Counted from the first letter of the stretch, positions 1-7,893 are shown. The stretch is 64,000 nt of DNA from Vibrio methylphosphonaticus (GCF_023634655.1 NZ_JAMKMS010000006.1:62001-126000), one strand, 5' to 3'. Notes: generated from the sequence alone by a model not told the origin. Numbers and translations are program-made.

Positions 1-13
1 TAGGCGTTGACTA

Positions 14-41
14 GAGTCAGTAAGGTGTTACTGACTCTTTT
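14..41 (+). terminator. Intrinsic terminator at the left edge
   Basis: A perfect 10-bp stem (GAGTCAGTAA / TTACTGACTC) closes a GGTG loop and is followed by TTTT on the plus strand. It most likely ends a plus-strand gene lying left of the window. The complementary strand also has a short T run, so it could serve the minus-strand fragment that ends at 90 as well. Confidence 0.75.
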
Positions 42-89
42 CTTCAACGAATAAGCGTTGTAGCACAACTGGCACCACTTTTGGTTATT

Positions 90-668
90 TTACCCAAACC
101 ACGCCGTTATCCTCTCCTTTACGCTAGCATTCTTTTTCCAAATCCAATATATCCCATCTTCAAGCTCTTCCACTGTCATACTTTCGGGTTGATATACGGG
201 ATGACTACCGTCGTATTTTGACCAGTCGGTGGTCAAAATACGCCCTTCTTGCTCAAGTTGATTGAACGTCTTTGAACCGGGAAAAGGGATCATATAGTGT
301 GGGATCACCTTATCAACGTTAATCTCTTCTACAAACTCTTGGGTTTGCTCAAATATAGAAGCATCGTGTTCATCAAAACCGAACAAAAAGTCTCCCCACA
401 CTTCGATGCCGTGACGCTTTATTTCTGCGATGTGCGCCTTCATTTTGGATGGCTTCACAAACCCTTTTTTCTGTGCTTTTAACGCTTCCTCGGATGGGGT
501 TTCTATCCCTAACAATACCGCTTTAAATCCGGCTTTAGCCGCCGCATTCAGTAACTCTTTGTCGCGAGCAATTAACACGGTCGTTTCACCATAGAAGCTC
601 ATGTTAAGTGGTTCAATCGCCTTAAACAGCACGATCGCGTACTGTCGGTCGTGATATACAGTCAGTTA
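90..668 (-). pseudogene. 5'-truncated B12-type radical SAM protein fragment
   Basis: The reading frame encodes only the C-terminal part of a cobalamin-binding radical SAM enzyme. It shows the late TIM-barrel strand motif (VLLGIETPSEEAL) and the region containing GDFLFGFD, followed by the PFPGS turn. The cobalamin domain and the CxxxCxxC cluster that binds the 4Fe-4S cofactor are missing, so catalysis is impossible. Homology-like sequence continues upstream of the GTG at 632 (VYHDRQYAIVLF) right up to an in-frame TAA at 666-668, which is also the stop codon of the neighbouring gene. This abrupt edge fits a deletion or rearrangement that removed the first two thirds of a gene of about 480 codons. 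No ribosome-binding site is visible for the GTG. It could be annotated elsewhere as a 180-residue hypothetical protein. Confidence 0.7.
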
Positions 669-1238
669 GTGGTAGTGAACAACTAACTGGTTGGTTTCTT
701 CCTGTCCTAATGCATCAAGATAATGCGTTTCTACTACCGCTTTCACAAACCGGCGAAAGTTAATCTTTTTCCAGGTATTGGTTATTTCTTCTTTACTATT
801 CTTGCCGCGATTCAACAATTGCTCCCCCTGCTCACTGGGGATAAGTTTAATATAGCCATCTTTCTGAATGCTCGCTTCGACAGGAAAACCAATAATGACA
901 GTGGCATGATTGAAGTTTGTATCCATGTTTTTATAGATCACTACTAGGCGATCAAGTGTTTCTGGTAAGTCTTCTTGCTGGGTGATTTTATCTTCAAACT
1001 CTGCCCAAAGTGCAGCGACGTTATCCAGTGAAATAGTTTGCGTTACGACACTTCGGACATAGGTTTTGTTTTTATCCAGTGAGTGCTGTTTAACCTGCTT
1101 CTGAGTGGGGGACTTCTCTGCTTTGAATGACGCTTGTCGCTTGGATGAGTGTTCAGCCATTACGGGTTGCATAAGTACTGCTCCCAAAATGGCACCCGCG
1201 ATGATCACGGTTGTTAGTAGTGATGCGAATAGTTTCAT
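666..1238 (-). CDS. Membrane-anchored GyrI-like (effector-binding-like) hypothetical protein
   Basis: The 190-residue product begins with a hydrophobic segment (about residues 4-27) that ends in a possible signal cleavage site (VMAEH), then a lysine/glutamine-rich linker to about residue 60. The remainder resembles the GyrI-like or AraC effector-binding fold: an ALWAEFEDK helix, then a strand pair around NHATVIIGFPVE. The family assignment is from pattern only. A strong Shine-Dalgarno sequence (AAGGAGA) sits 5 nt before the ATG. Its stop codon is directly in frame with the radical SAM fragment downstream, so the two are separated only by a stop; the pairing looks like a rearrangement product and not a functional operon. 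No function is assigned. Confidence 0.55.
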   Translation of the reverse strand: MKLFASLLTTVIIAGAILGAVLMQPVMAEHSSKRQASFKAEKSPTQKQVKQHSLDKNKTYVRSVVTQTISLDNVAALWAEFEDKITQQEDLPETLDRLVVIYKNMDTNFNHATVIIGFPVEASIQKDGYIKLIPSEQGEQLLNRGKNSKEEITNTWKKINFRRFVKAVVETHYLDALGQEETNQLVVHYH

Positions 1239-1378
1239 TTCTTCTCCTTAGATTTATTCATTATCAGGAGAAGTGTACGACTGTAATGGTAACCAAAAGG
1301 TTATCAATTTTAGAATCTGAGTTAGAATCTCAACCAATCAGATTACATGGTTTTTCATAGCGAAGTGTAACCATTCAA

Positions 1379-1419
1379 CGTGTCGCTTACTTATGACTAT
1401 AAGTGGAAGTGACGACACG
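1379..1419. repeat. Two-tier inverted repeat (possible hairpin)
   Basis: Outer arms CGTGTCG (1379-1385) and CGACACG (1413-1419) enclose a second perfect inverted repeat ACTTAT-gact-ATAAGT (1389-1404). There is no T run, so it is not a classic terminator. It lies between the minus-strand gene starting at 1238 and the plus-strand pseudogene starting at 1525, where a regulatory site would be expected. Confidence 0.4.
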
Positions 1420-1524
1420 GTTAGGGCAGTTAGACGGATAAGTTACGTTGACTCTAGAGCTTGAATATCTCTAGAACGCCATGAGCTATAATGGATGTGA
1501 TTTCATGACTACCAAAGGTAAACT

Positions 1525-2069
1525 ATGAAAATGTTTCTGGTATTAAGTGCGGCTTTATTCACTGTTACGTCACCAATTGCTCAGTCCGCTGATAACGTAA
1601 ATCTTGCGGAAATTATGCTGGTTTCTTCGCTGGATGATTCACCGGGTACTGCTTAGATATTGCTGGGGGAAAAGGAGCAAATGCACCGATAGATAGAGGT
1701 TTGCAAGCTCATACTTGTTATCACTAGACTAGCGACATACTTGAAGACCAAGGCTTTGATACATCTTTGATTTCACAAGGTGTTTTTCGAATCGCGTACT
1801 TTGACGTTTGCATGTCTGCATCATCAATAAAACAAGGGGCATCACTTGGTTTAGAGCGGTGTGATTCTTCGGCAAATGAAAGTTTTACATTGAATGATAG
1901 CGGCCAAATTACACTGAACAGCGATCCTAAGTTATGCCTGACTGTTGATAGTGAAAATAAAAGAGAAGGCCGTTGTGGGTCGCCCGTTCACGTGATGAGA
2001 CCATTATTTCTGCAGTTATGTGAAGAAAGTCAAGGTGACTATCAATACTGGGCAATTAAATCTCTGTAA
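1525..2069 (+). pseudogene. Secreted ricin-type beta-trefoil lectin, frameshifted and interrupted
   Basis: The gene opens with a good signal peptide (MKMFLVLSAALFTVTSPIAQSA) but terminates at TAG 1654-1656 after 43 codons. Sequence typical of a ricin-B lectin continues in a second frame from about 1647: GYCLDIAGGKGANAP and a QAHTCY strand, then an in-frame TAG at 1725-1727, then ASLGLERC, a FTLNDSGQI strand and LCLTVD up to TAA 2067-2069. Loss of one base after the CCGGG at 1642-1646 would account for the shift. Two independent lesions indicate an inactive gene. The intact ancestor would have been a periplasmic or secreted carbohydrate-binding protein of about 180 residues. Confidence 0.8.
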
Positions 2070-2137
2070 GCATTTAATTTAATAGGTAACGAGCGTTTAA
2101 AACGTCGAGGGGTTTTTCTAATCTGGTATCCGTCATT

Positions 2138-2170
2138 TATAGTGTGGTAGACGAATATAGTGTGGTAGAC
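2138..2170. repeat. Short tandem duplication, 15-bp unit
   Basis: TATAGTGTGGTAGAC occurs at 2138-2152 and again at 2156-2170 (18-bp period) in the gap after the lectin pseudogene. It looks like a local slippage duplication. Confidence 0.7.
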
Positions 2171-2265
2171 AAAAGATTTAAACCCGGAACAGTGTTGGCT
2201 TATTTATCGCGAGTAAATTTGTATCCCATGTCTTACTTCGTGATAAAGACACGCGTGTTTCCCTT

Positions 2266-2288
2266 AAAAGGGTCGTAAGACCCTTTTT
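2266..2288. terminator. Bidirectional intrinsic terminator
   Basis: A 9-bp stem AAAAGGGTC / GACCCTTTT with a GTAA loop has T tracts on both strands. It separates the plus-strand lectin pseudogene from the minus-strand gene that ends at 2311. Confidence 0.8.
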
Positions 2289-2310
2289 ATCACACGGACG
2301 AGAGTCAGTG

Positions 2311-2883
2311 TTAGACGATCGGTGCTAAGTCGGCAGGGCGGTAGTAAACCGACTTGAGTACTTTGCCTTTACGAATAGTTTTTGCATCGGAAACGAAATC
2401 TTCAGCACATTTCGCTATGATGTAAGCGCCTTTTTGTACTGCCATCAAAGTGATACCTTGCTTTGCATAGTGCGCTTCTGTTTCTGAGTATTCCTGCTCG
2501 TCGCGACAGACTTTACTCATGTTGCTTGAGTGAATTTCATCCCAGCATTTGATGAAATCGATGTTACGATTTGCAGCGACGTGCAGTAGCAATTCGATTA
2601 AATAGCTAATGGCGAGGTTGGCTTCAACTTTATCGTCACCCAGGTGCACCAGTCTTCCCATTAACACGTAAACGGAATCAATGATGGCATCGGCTTGCTC
2701 TATTTTTGAGTCGGCTTCTGCCAGCTCGGTCATTTCTTCAATGGCTAGCGAGCTATGTAACATATCTGCCGCATCATCTAACGAAGACGGCGCATTCACG
2801 GGAAGATCGAATGTGGCACGAAACTCCGTGATATCTTGATATAAATGGTCAAATATTTCTTGGGTCAGTTTAGTTAAGTTCAT
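2311..2883 (-). CDS. MazG-like nucleoside triphosphate pyrophosphohydrolase
   Basis: The 190-residue protein carries the all-alpha NTP pyrophosphohydrolase signature: EEMTELAEA in one helix and EQADAIIDSVYV in the next, supplying the E-E-x-x-E and E-x-x-D magnesium ligands (about residues 49-72). Such enzymes hydrolyse (d)NTPs or related nucleotides to monophosphate and pyrophosphate, often as housecleaning. The C-terminus (KGKVLKSVYYRPADL) is characteristic of a subgroup resembling phosphoribosyl-ATP pyrophosphohydrolase; the actual substrate cannot be read from sequence. It is a single-gene unit with a terminator at 2266-2288. The start at 2883 is the only one that keeps the N-terminal helix. 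Confidence 0.75.
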   Translation of the reverse strand: MNLTKLTQEIFDHLYQDITEFRATFDLPVNAPSSLDDAADMLHSSLAIEEMTELAEADSKIEQADAIIDSVYVLMGRLVHLGDDKVEANLAISYLIELLLHVAANRNIDFIKCWDEIHSSNMSKVCRDEQEYSETEAHYAKQGITLMAVQKGAYIIAKCAEDFVSDAKTIRKGKVLKSVYYRPADLAPIV

Positions 2884-3052
2884 CGGTTCTTTTTCGTTAG
2901 ATTACAATGAAAATGATCCTATCAAACGGCGTTGTTGATAGCTAGCTGAAGTTAAGTACGGATGAGCCTACACGAATGATGATATTTATTTCACCAAGTG
3001 AAATAAATTGTTAGTTATGATATTGTTATGCACAGATATGCTGAAAATAATA

Positions 3053-3081
3053 TTGCGCAACCTATAAGTGATTAATATACT
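3053..3081 (+). promoter_or_regulatory. Sigma70-type promoter of the candidate small RNA
   Basis: TTGCGC (3053-3058) and TATACT (3076-3081) are separated by exactly 17 bp. They predict a transcript start near 3088, just ahead of a perfect 10-bp stem-loop. Confidence 0.6.
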
Positions 3082-3087
3082 GATCTG

Positions 3088-3262
3088 AATTTCAACAATC
3101 GAGTAAATGCACTCGATTGTTTACGGTTTTGCTTCGTTCAGCTCAACGATAGATGAACTAAGCAACCAGTTTCAAAAGGTACACGTACTTTTTGGAAACG
3201 ACGTTTTGGAATTAGGGTCCCGATTCGTCACAAAAAGCCACCTCGAGAGAGGTGGCTTTTTA
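3088..3262 (+). ncRNA. Candidate small regulatory RNA (~175 nt)
   Basis: Between two minus-strand genes there is a plus-strand unit with a promoter, ordered secondary structure and a strong terminator, but no credible protein. The 5' end folds into a perfect 10-bp hairpin, ACAATCGAGT / ACTCGATTGT (3095-3120). GTTCA...TGAAC forms a second hairpin. TTTCAAAAGGTAC / GTACTTTTTGGAAA (about 3170-3196) forms a third, imperfect one. A 13-bp GC-containing stem with a GAGA tetraloop and U tail ends the unit. An A/C-rich single-stranded stretch would suit Hfq-dependent pairing. I do not recognise it as Spot 42, RyhB, Qrr, GcvB, MicA or CsrB. A 76-codon open frame overlaps it but lacks a ribosome-binding site and reads through the terminator, so I reject it as a gene. 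Confidence 0.55.
3232..3261 (+). terminator. Strong intrinsic terminator of the small RNA
   Basis: AAAAAGCCACCTC and GAGGTGGCTTTTT form a perfect 13-bp stem around a GAGA tetraloop (3245-3248), ending in five T residues. Confidence 0.9.
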
Positions 3263-3312
3263 CCGTATTCGTTTCTAGTGCTTGAAAGATACCTGATTAA
3301 GTGCGTAAATAT

Positions 3313-3576
3313 TTACCCACATTCCGACACGTCTTGATAAAAACTATCGAATTTTCCCCACAAGTGAAGCAATTGATTGAGCGATGGGGCATCAATAAAC
3401 TTTGCATTGATATGATCTTGCTCGCTCATTAGGACCAAAAAGTGACTTGTGATGCTTTTCGCTTGTGGAGTGGCATACCACTGAGCGAGTAATTCGCTTT
3501 CGCTTAATTCATTGTAGCGCGCAAGCTCGATACCGCTATCTTCATTACGTATATAGATTGCAAGCGACATTCCCAT
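3313..3576 (-). CDS. Hypothetical protein (87 residues)
   Basis: A small soluble acidic protein without signal peptide or membrane segment. I do not recognise a family. A GGGG motif lies 5 nt before the ATG at 3576; an internal ATG six nucleotides further in is also possible. Its stop is about 50 nt beyond the terminator of the candidate small RNA, on the opposite strand. Codon use looks ordinary for the region. Likely a Vibrio-restricted conserved hypothetical gene, but this cannot be shown from sequence alone. Confidence 0.5.
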   Translation of the reverse strand: MGMSLAIYIRNEDSGIELARYNELSESELLAQWYATPQAKSITSHFLVLMSEQDHINAKFIDAPSLNQLLHLWGKFDSFYQDVSECG

Positions 3577-3737
3577 GATTACCCCATTAAAACACGCGAA
3601 CTTTAAGCGCGATGTTAACAGTAATTACTTTACCAATCATCATATGGAAAGATGAAATTTGTGTCCGTTTGTAAAGTACGGCTCTAGATGTCACAGCTTC
3701 GCAATGACCAGATTTTTATGATTGGATGATGCTTGCC

Positions 3738-3866
3738 CTAATCATCGGAAATCACTTGTTGGGCTATGGTATTGGCGTCGTGATGCTCCATTGAGTCCAC
3801 AACGTCGTAAGTGATGCAGTAGCTGATGAGCAGTATGAGTGGAATGAACTTAATCCAAGCTTTCAT
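3738..3866 (-). CDS. Small single-pass membrane protein (42 residues)
   Basis: Translation from the ATG at 3866 gives a 42-residue protein with one N-terminal transmembrane helix (KFIPLILLISYCI) and an acidic, histidine-containing tail ending in SDD. An AGAGG sequence precedes the ATG by 8 nt. It stands alone between two minus-strand genes. Function unknown; it could also be a chance frame, but the hydrophobic-then-polar organisation and the ribosome-binding site favour a real small protein. Confidence 0.4.
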   Translation of the reverse strand: MKAWIKFIPLILLISYCITYDVVDSMEHHDANTIAQQVISDD

Positions 3867-4016
3867 GGTGATAGCCTCTAATCGATGAATACTTAGAAAC
3901 TATCACTCACTTGGTGTCGACGAAATCGTTATTATCGCAATGTTACTTTGCTATCTTCGTTGCTGTGGAAACGGTTGAAGCAGGAAGACACTTCTACTTA
4001 CTTTACCTTCTGTTAA

Positions 4017-4580
4017 TTAACTGGCAAAGAGGTAAGGAAATAACTTCTTACGTTCAAGCTCACTAAGACCACTCACACGAGCGATATTGTTATCAGGTAT
4101 AGCGTCAGGCTCAGGGTAGTGCTTGAGAACTTTTTCCATACTCGCTTCCCGAATTAAATGAAAAATCGGATAAGGGGAGCGATTGGTGAGATTTTCAGCG
4201 TCTTCAGGCTCAGCGCCACCAAAACAGTAGTTTGGATGGAAAGTCGCGACTTGATAGATGCCTTCCCAGTCATTTTGTTTGATGAGTGCTTCCACCCAAT
4301 CGATAAAGAAGTTGTAGTCCATGAAGTCATCAAGCATGTTAGGCACTACGACAAGGGTAGTCTCAAGGTCTTCAGGTTCAGTTTGCTCTAACAGCATCAG
4401 CTCCCCCAGAATATCCTCTAGCAGTCCTTCTTCTTTGTTCGCCAAACTGACAAAGGTTTTGATCTGCTTATTACGCTCTGGCTTTGCGGCAAAAGGGCAT
4501 AAATTTAGCCCAATCACGACATCTTTTAACCATTGTTGGACTTGCCCTTCAATGTGGACGATTTCTTCTCGTAACGACAT
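4017..4580 (-). CDS. DUF1415 family protein
   Basis: The 187-residue protein matches the DUF1415 family, with its hallmark GLNLCPFAAKP near the N-terminus, the TLVVVPNMLDDF strand and the YQVATFHPNYCFGG segment. The conserved cysteines and histidine in these motifs hint at a metal or redox role, but the function is not known. It is soluble and cytoplasmic. It forms its own unit downstream of the minus-strand MFS transporter gene, about 80 nt away, so co-transcription with the transporter is possible. Confidence 0.85.
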   Translation of the reverse strand: MSLREEIVHIEGQVQQWLKDVVIGLNLCPFAAKPERNKQIKTFVSLANKEEGLLEDILGELMLLEQTEPEDLETTLVVVPNMLDDFMDYNFFIDWVEALIKQNDWEGIYQVATFHPNYCFGGAEPEDAENLTNRSPYPIFHLIREASMEKVLKHYPEPDAIPDNNIARVSGLSELERKKLFPYLFAS

Positions 4581-4659
4581 AACACTCTACCGATAAAATT
4601 ATTAAAGCGGATTATATGATCGCTGAAGACGTTTCGCTAATAATCGCTCAAAATAACGG

Positions 4660-5862
4660 TTAAGCAGGGGAGTTGGCAGGCAACTGAGATTCGCCGATGA
4701 GTTTTAGCTTCCAGCAAAGTGCAAAGAGTAGTAGGTATAATAACCCACCGCCTTCTACCACTCCCAACCATTGCGACTGCTGCCAGCAATACAGTAAAAA
4801 GAAGCCACCTAAACTGCCACCAATGTAATAGTGCACTAAATACAACGCGGTCGCGGTCGCTTTAGCGCGTTGTGCTTTTTGGCTAACCCATGAATACGCC
4901 AAGGTATGAGTAAAGAAAGCGCCGCCACTAATGAAAAGTAGGCCGATAACCATGGCAGGAATGCTGTCGATGATAGCAATAAGCATTCCGCAAAGGCTTA
5001 TGGTTGCGCCGAGTGCCATTCCTGTAATAGGGGCAAAATGGCGGCTCCAGATCCCACTCCATTTCGAGCTTAAGGTACCGGCGAGATAGCAAAGGAAGAT
5101 CAGTGCTGCCATGGCAATAGGTAAGTTGTGAGGGGCACTGACTAGTCTAAATCCCATCACGGAATATAGATTAACAAATAGTGCAAAATTTACCCCGCCA
5201 ATAAGCATGGCGAGCCAGATTCTATTGTCGGAGAGGTGCATGACTAAGGCGCGATTATGATGGCGGAACATGCCTCGTGTCGGTTTGAAATGTTTCTGAG
5301 GCGGTAGCAGCCAAGCCACAATGATCACGCAAACGAGGGTGAAGCACGCAATTACAATGACGGCTGTTTGCCAGTTAAACATATCGGTTAAGACACCGCC
5401 TGCGATCCGCCCGGCAATGCCACCTAAAGAATTGGCGGCAATATAGCCGCCAATTGCATTATTGAAAGCGTCGCTAGAGAGCTCTTCAACCATATAAGCG
5501 ACAGCCACGGAGGCAAATGCAGCTAAAGCAACCCCCATTAATGCACGCAACATGACAAGGGATAATAAGCTTGTTGTGAGTAGCATTAATGCGCCCACGA
5601 CAGGAAGCATGAACAGTCCGGTTAGCATCACCGCGCGCCTTCCAAAGCTTTCTGAGCTGATTGCCCATGGCACTAACGAGAAGGAAAGCGCTAATGTTGC
5701 GGCGGCAAAGACCCAATTTATTTCTGTCTCAGAAACTGAAAAATGGTGCGACAATTGAGGAAGAATGGGCTGAAAAACATAAAGGTTACAAAATACCAGA
5801 AATGACCCTAATGAAAGCGCCCACGTCACTTTACTATATTCTGCTGAATGCCGTTCAATCAC
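4660..5862 (-). CDS. MFS transporter, YnfM-like
   Basis: A 400-residue major facilitator superfamily protein with about 12 hydrophobic helices. The loop between helices 2 and 3 carries the family motif region (SSESFGRRAVML), and the first helix has the FCNLYVFQPILP signature found in YnfM-type exporters. It probably expels a small toxic compound by proton antiport; the substrate is unknown. The gene is divergent from a LysR regulator at 5978, with a 115-bp shared intergenic region containing a perfect inverted repeat. That arrangement is typical of an efflux gene controlled by its neighbour. Confidence 0.85.
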   Translation of the reverse strand: MIERHSAEYSKVTWALSLGSFLVFCNLYVFQPILPQLSHHFSVSETEINWVFAAATLALSFSLVPWAISSESFGRRAVMLTGLFMLPVVGALMLLTTSLLSLVMLRALMGVALAAFASVAVAYMVEELSSDAFNNAIGGYIAANSLGGIAGRIAGGVLTDMFNWQTAVIVIACFTLVCVIIVAWLLPPQKHFKPTRGMFRHHNRALVMHLSDNRIWLAMLIGGVNFALFVNLYSVMGFRLVSAPHNLPIAMAALIFLCYLAGTLSSKWSGIWSRHFAPITGMALGATISLCGMLIAIIDSIPAMVIGLLFISGGAFFTHTLAYSWVSQKAQRAKATATALYLVHYYIGGSLGGFFLLYCWQQSQWLGVVEGGGLLYLLLFALCWKLKLIGESQLPANSPA

Positions 5863-5933
5863 CGTTCACCCCATTACTTTTCAATGCCGACCAAAGCGTC
5901 GTAATGTGATGAAATTATCACTCAGGCGTGAAT

Positions 5934-5975
5934 AAATAAAATATATTAATACTATCGTCATAATATATTTTATTT
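5934..5975. promoter_or_regulatory. Perfect 14-bp inverted repeat, probable LysR operator
   Basis: AAATAAAATATATT (5934-5947) is repeated in inverted orientation at 5962-5975 with a 14-nt spacer. It lies in the divergent MFS/LysR intergenic region and ends two bases before the ATG of the LysR gene, so binding could repress that gene while acting on the transporter promoter. Arms and spacing are larger than the usual T-N11-A LysR box. Confidence 0.5.
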
Positions 5976-5977
5976 AT

Positions 5978-6847
5978 ATGGATATTCGTCAGCTTAAACA
6001 TTTCTTAGCCGTGGCTCGGGAGCAAAACTTTACCCGGGCTGCGAAGAAGGTCAACATTGCTCAACCGGCGCTAAGTATTTCAATAAAAAAATTTGAGCAA
6101 CAGTTAGGCGTGCAGTTATTTTCGCGGATCGACAAACAAGTAGTGTTGACTCAGGAAGGGCGAGCATTGAAGCCCCATGCGCAAAAAATATTGCAACAAG
6201 TCGACGATGCAACGTTGGCAATCGATGAGCTGAAAGGGTTGTTGAAAGGAGAAGTTCGCTTGGGAACGCCGAGCATGATGGGGAGCTATTTCTTTCCTAA
6301 AATCATCATGGCGTTTAAATCTCAATACCCGAACTTGAAGATGACAGTGGTTGAAGCTGGGACTCAGGACATTCGTAGAATGTTGCTGGCGGGGGAGATT
6401 GATTTGGGTGTCATTCGTAATACGGATGTGCCAGACGATCTTGACGTCGACCCAATTTATCGTTCCGAAATGGTAGCGGTTATGAGTGAGCACCATCCGT
6501 TTGCATCACGAGATAAGTTAACCTTTGACGCGTTTTTTCAAGAAGAGCTGGTGATGTTTAAGCCCGGCTATTTTCATCGAGACTACATTGATGAAGAGTG
6601 TCAAAGAAGAGGGGTAGAAGCTCAGTTTTCTTACGAAACAAATTTGCTGCCGATGATTTTGAGCATAGTAAAGCAAGATTTTGCTATTACGGCTTTACTT
6701 GAACTCGTGACTGAGCATGAACCACAAACGCGCGGTATTTCATTCGATCCGCCGGTGTTTGTGGACTTGGCATTGGCATGGCGTAAAGATGGTTACCTGT
6801 CTCGCGCCGATAGAGCGTTTATGGAATACATCAAAATTCATACTTGA
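5978..6847 (+). CDS. LysR-family transcriptional regulator
   Basis: A 289-residue LysR regulator. The N-terminal winged helix-turn-helix is canonical (MDIRQLKHFLAVAREQNF, RAAKKVNIAQPALSISI), followed by a linker helix and a two-lobed periplasmic-binding-like effector domain from about residue 90. The start is fixed by the family N-terminus, yet no Shine-Dalgarno sequence precedes it; the upstream bases belong to the AT-rich inverted repeat, so translation may be leaderless or weak. It is divergent from the MFS exporter and most likely controls it and itself. The co-inducer is unknown. Confidence 0.9.
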   Translation: MDIRQLKHFLAVAREQNFTRAAKKVNIAQPALSISIKKFEQQLGVQLFSRIDKQVVLTQEGRALKPHAQKILQQVDDATLAIDELKGLLKGEVRLGTPSMMGSYFFPKIIMAFKSQYPNLKMTVVEAGTQDIRRMLLAGEIDLGVIRNTDVPDDLDVDPIYRSEMVAVMSEHHPFASRDKLTFDAFFQEELVMFKPGYFHRDYIDEECQRRGVEAQFSYETNLLPMILSIVKQDFAITALLELVTEHEPQTRGISFDPPVFVDLALAWRKDGYLSRADRAFMEYIKIHT

Positions 6848-6908
6848 ACCGTTAATTGCGTGAATCGGCCTCAATTCGGCTCAGTTTGTCTGTGGCTTAA
6901 TTAACGTC

Positions 6909-6944
6909 GCTAAGGTCGGGTGTTATTGACCCGACTTAGCTTTT
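6909..6944. terminator. Intrinsic terminator between convergent genes
   Basis: GCTAAGGTCGGGT and ACCCGACTTAGC form a 12-bp stem with one bulged G, followed by TTTT. It ends the plus-strand LysR gene and could also act on the minus-strand SMR gene. Confidence 0.75.
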
Positions 6945-6972
6945 CATTACATGTCTAATGGATAAAATGTGT

Positions 6973-7326
6973 TTAGTGACTGACGGTTTTTGACAATAGG
7001 TTAACGATGAGAACCCCTGCCACAATAAACCCAATCCCAATCAGGGCGGGTAAGTCAAGTTTTTGACCGTAGACAAAGTAGCTAACGGTAGCGACTAATA
7101 CGATACCCGCGCCACTCCAAATCGCATATACCACACCAACTGGCATTGACTTGACTGTGACCGATAGTAAAAAGAAAGCGATACCATAACCAATGATTAC
7201 AATAATACTCGGCGACAGTTTGGTGAACTGTTGTGTTTTTGGGATGAATGAAGTTGCAATCACCTCAGCCACAATGGCAATAGAGAGCGCAATGGCAGGG
7301 GGCAACGAAACAAGTAGTTGGAACAT
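6973..7326 (-). CDS. Small multidrug resistance (SMR) family transporter
   Basis: A four-helix SMR protein of the EmrE/QacE type. It carries the essential membrane-embedded glutamate in helix 1 (IAVVAEVIATS-like, AEVIATSFIPK), the helix 3 region GVVYAIWSGAGIVL, and LDLPALIGIGFIVAGV in helix 4. It should function as an antiparallel dimer exchanging cations for protons. I place the start at the ATG at 7326, giving 117 residues, the usual family length; an upstream in-frame extension to 7443 would add 39 residues not seen in the family. The ribosome-binding site is weak. Confidence 0.85.
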   Translation of the reverse strand: MFQLLVSLPPAIALSIAIVAEVIATSFIPKTQQFTKLSPSIIVIIGYGIAFFLLSVTVKSMPVGVVYAIWSGAGIVLVATVSYFVYGQKLDLPALIGIGFIVAGVLIVNLLSKTVSH

Positions 7327-7662
7327 ATAGCAACACGCCACATAGATGAACACGAAACAGCTCGTATTCTGAGGTGCGAAGTATAAATAAAAACTATCGA
7401 TTTGAAAGTAATGAAAGCGTAATTGAATATTACGTTGCTGCAATAATCAGGTGAAGGTGAAGGTGTAGATATCGATGTTTGATGGGTTTCAAATCAGCGA
7501 AAGCCTCGTTCTAAAATTAAATGAGTGAGGCTTATAAGTAGGGGCTGTTGAATCTTAAATCCATTTACGTCAGGACAAGCAAACGCTATTTAACGGTATT
7601 CGAACTCTAAGATTATTGAAACCGTATGAGGGGGTGCTTGGCTAGAACTGAGTAAGCTTGCA

Positions 7663-7893
7663 TTAGTTTGAGTTGTACATGCGCTCAAAGTTCTTTTGAT
7701 TCCAGCCAACCATGACTTGATCGCCAATCTTTAGTACCGGGATTGAGCGTGCGCCCATTGCTTGCAGCTCTTTGCGTCCTCTTTGCATTTTTGCATTAGT
7801 CAGACGATATTTGTAGCCTTTACTATCCAAATAGCGTTGGGCATCTTTACAGTGAGGGCATTTGTCAGCGACATACAGGACTAAACGTTTCAT
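7663..7893 (-). CDS. Glutaredoxin-family protein with CPHC motif
   Basis: A 76-residue thioredoxin-fold protein with the redox motif CPHC at residues 13-16 after a LYVADK strand, the cis-proline region RSIPVLKIGD, and a C-terminal helix. Length and layout match NrdH/glutaredoxin-like proteins, which pass electrons from glutathione or thioredoxin reductase to disulfides. The ordinary glutaredoxin 1 of this organism is encoded at 16400-16666, so this is a separate paralogue. Cytoplasmic, monocistronic. Confidence 0.85.
   Translation of the reverse strand: MKRLVLYVADKCPHCKDAQRYLDSKGYKYRLTNAKMQRGRKELQAMGARSIPVLKIGDQVMVGWNQKNFERMYNSN

Noticed and set aside
3107..3337. 76-codon plus-strand open frame
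   Set aside because: It overlaps the candidate small RNA, starts inside a perfect hairpin, reads through an intrinsic terminator and has no ribosome-binding site.
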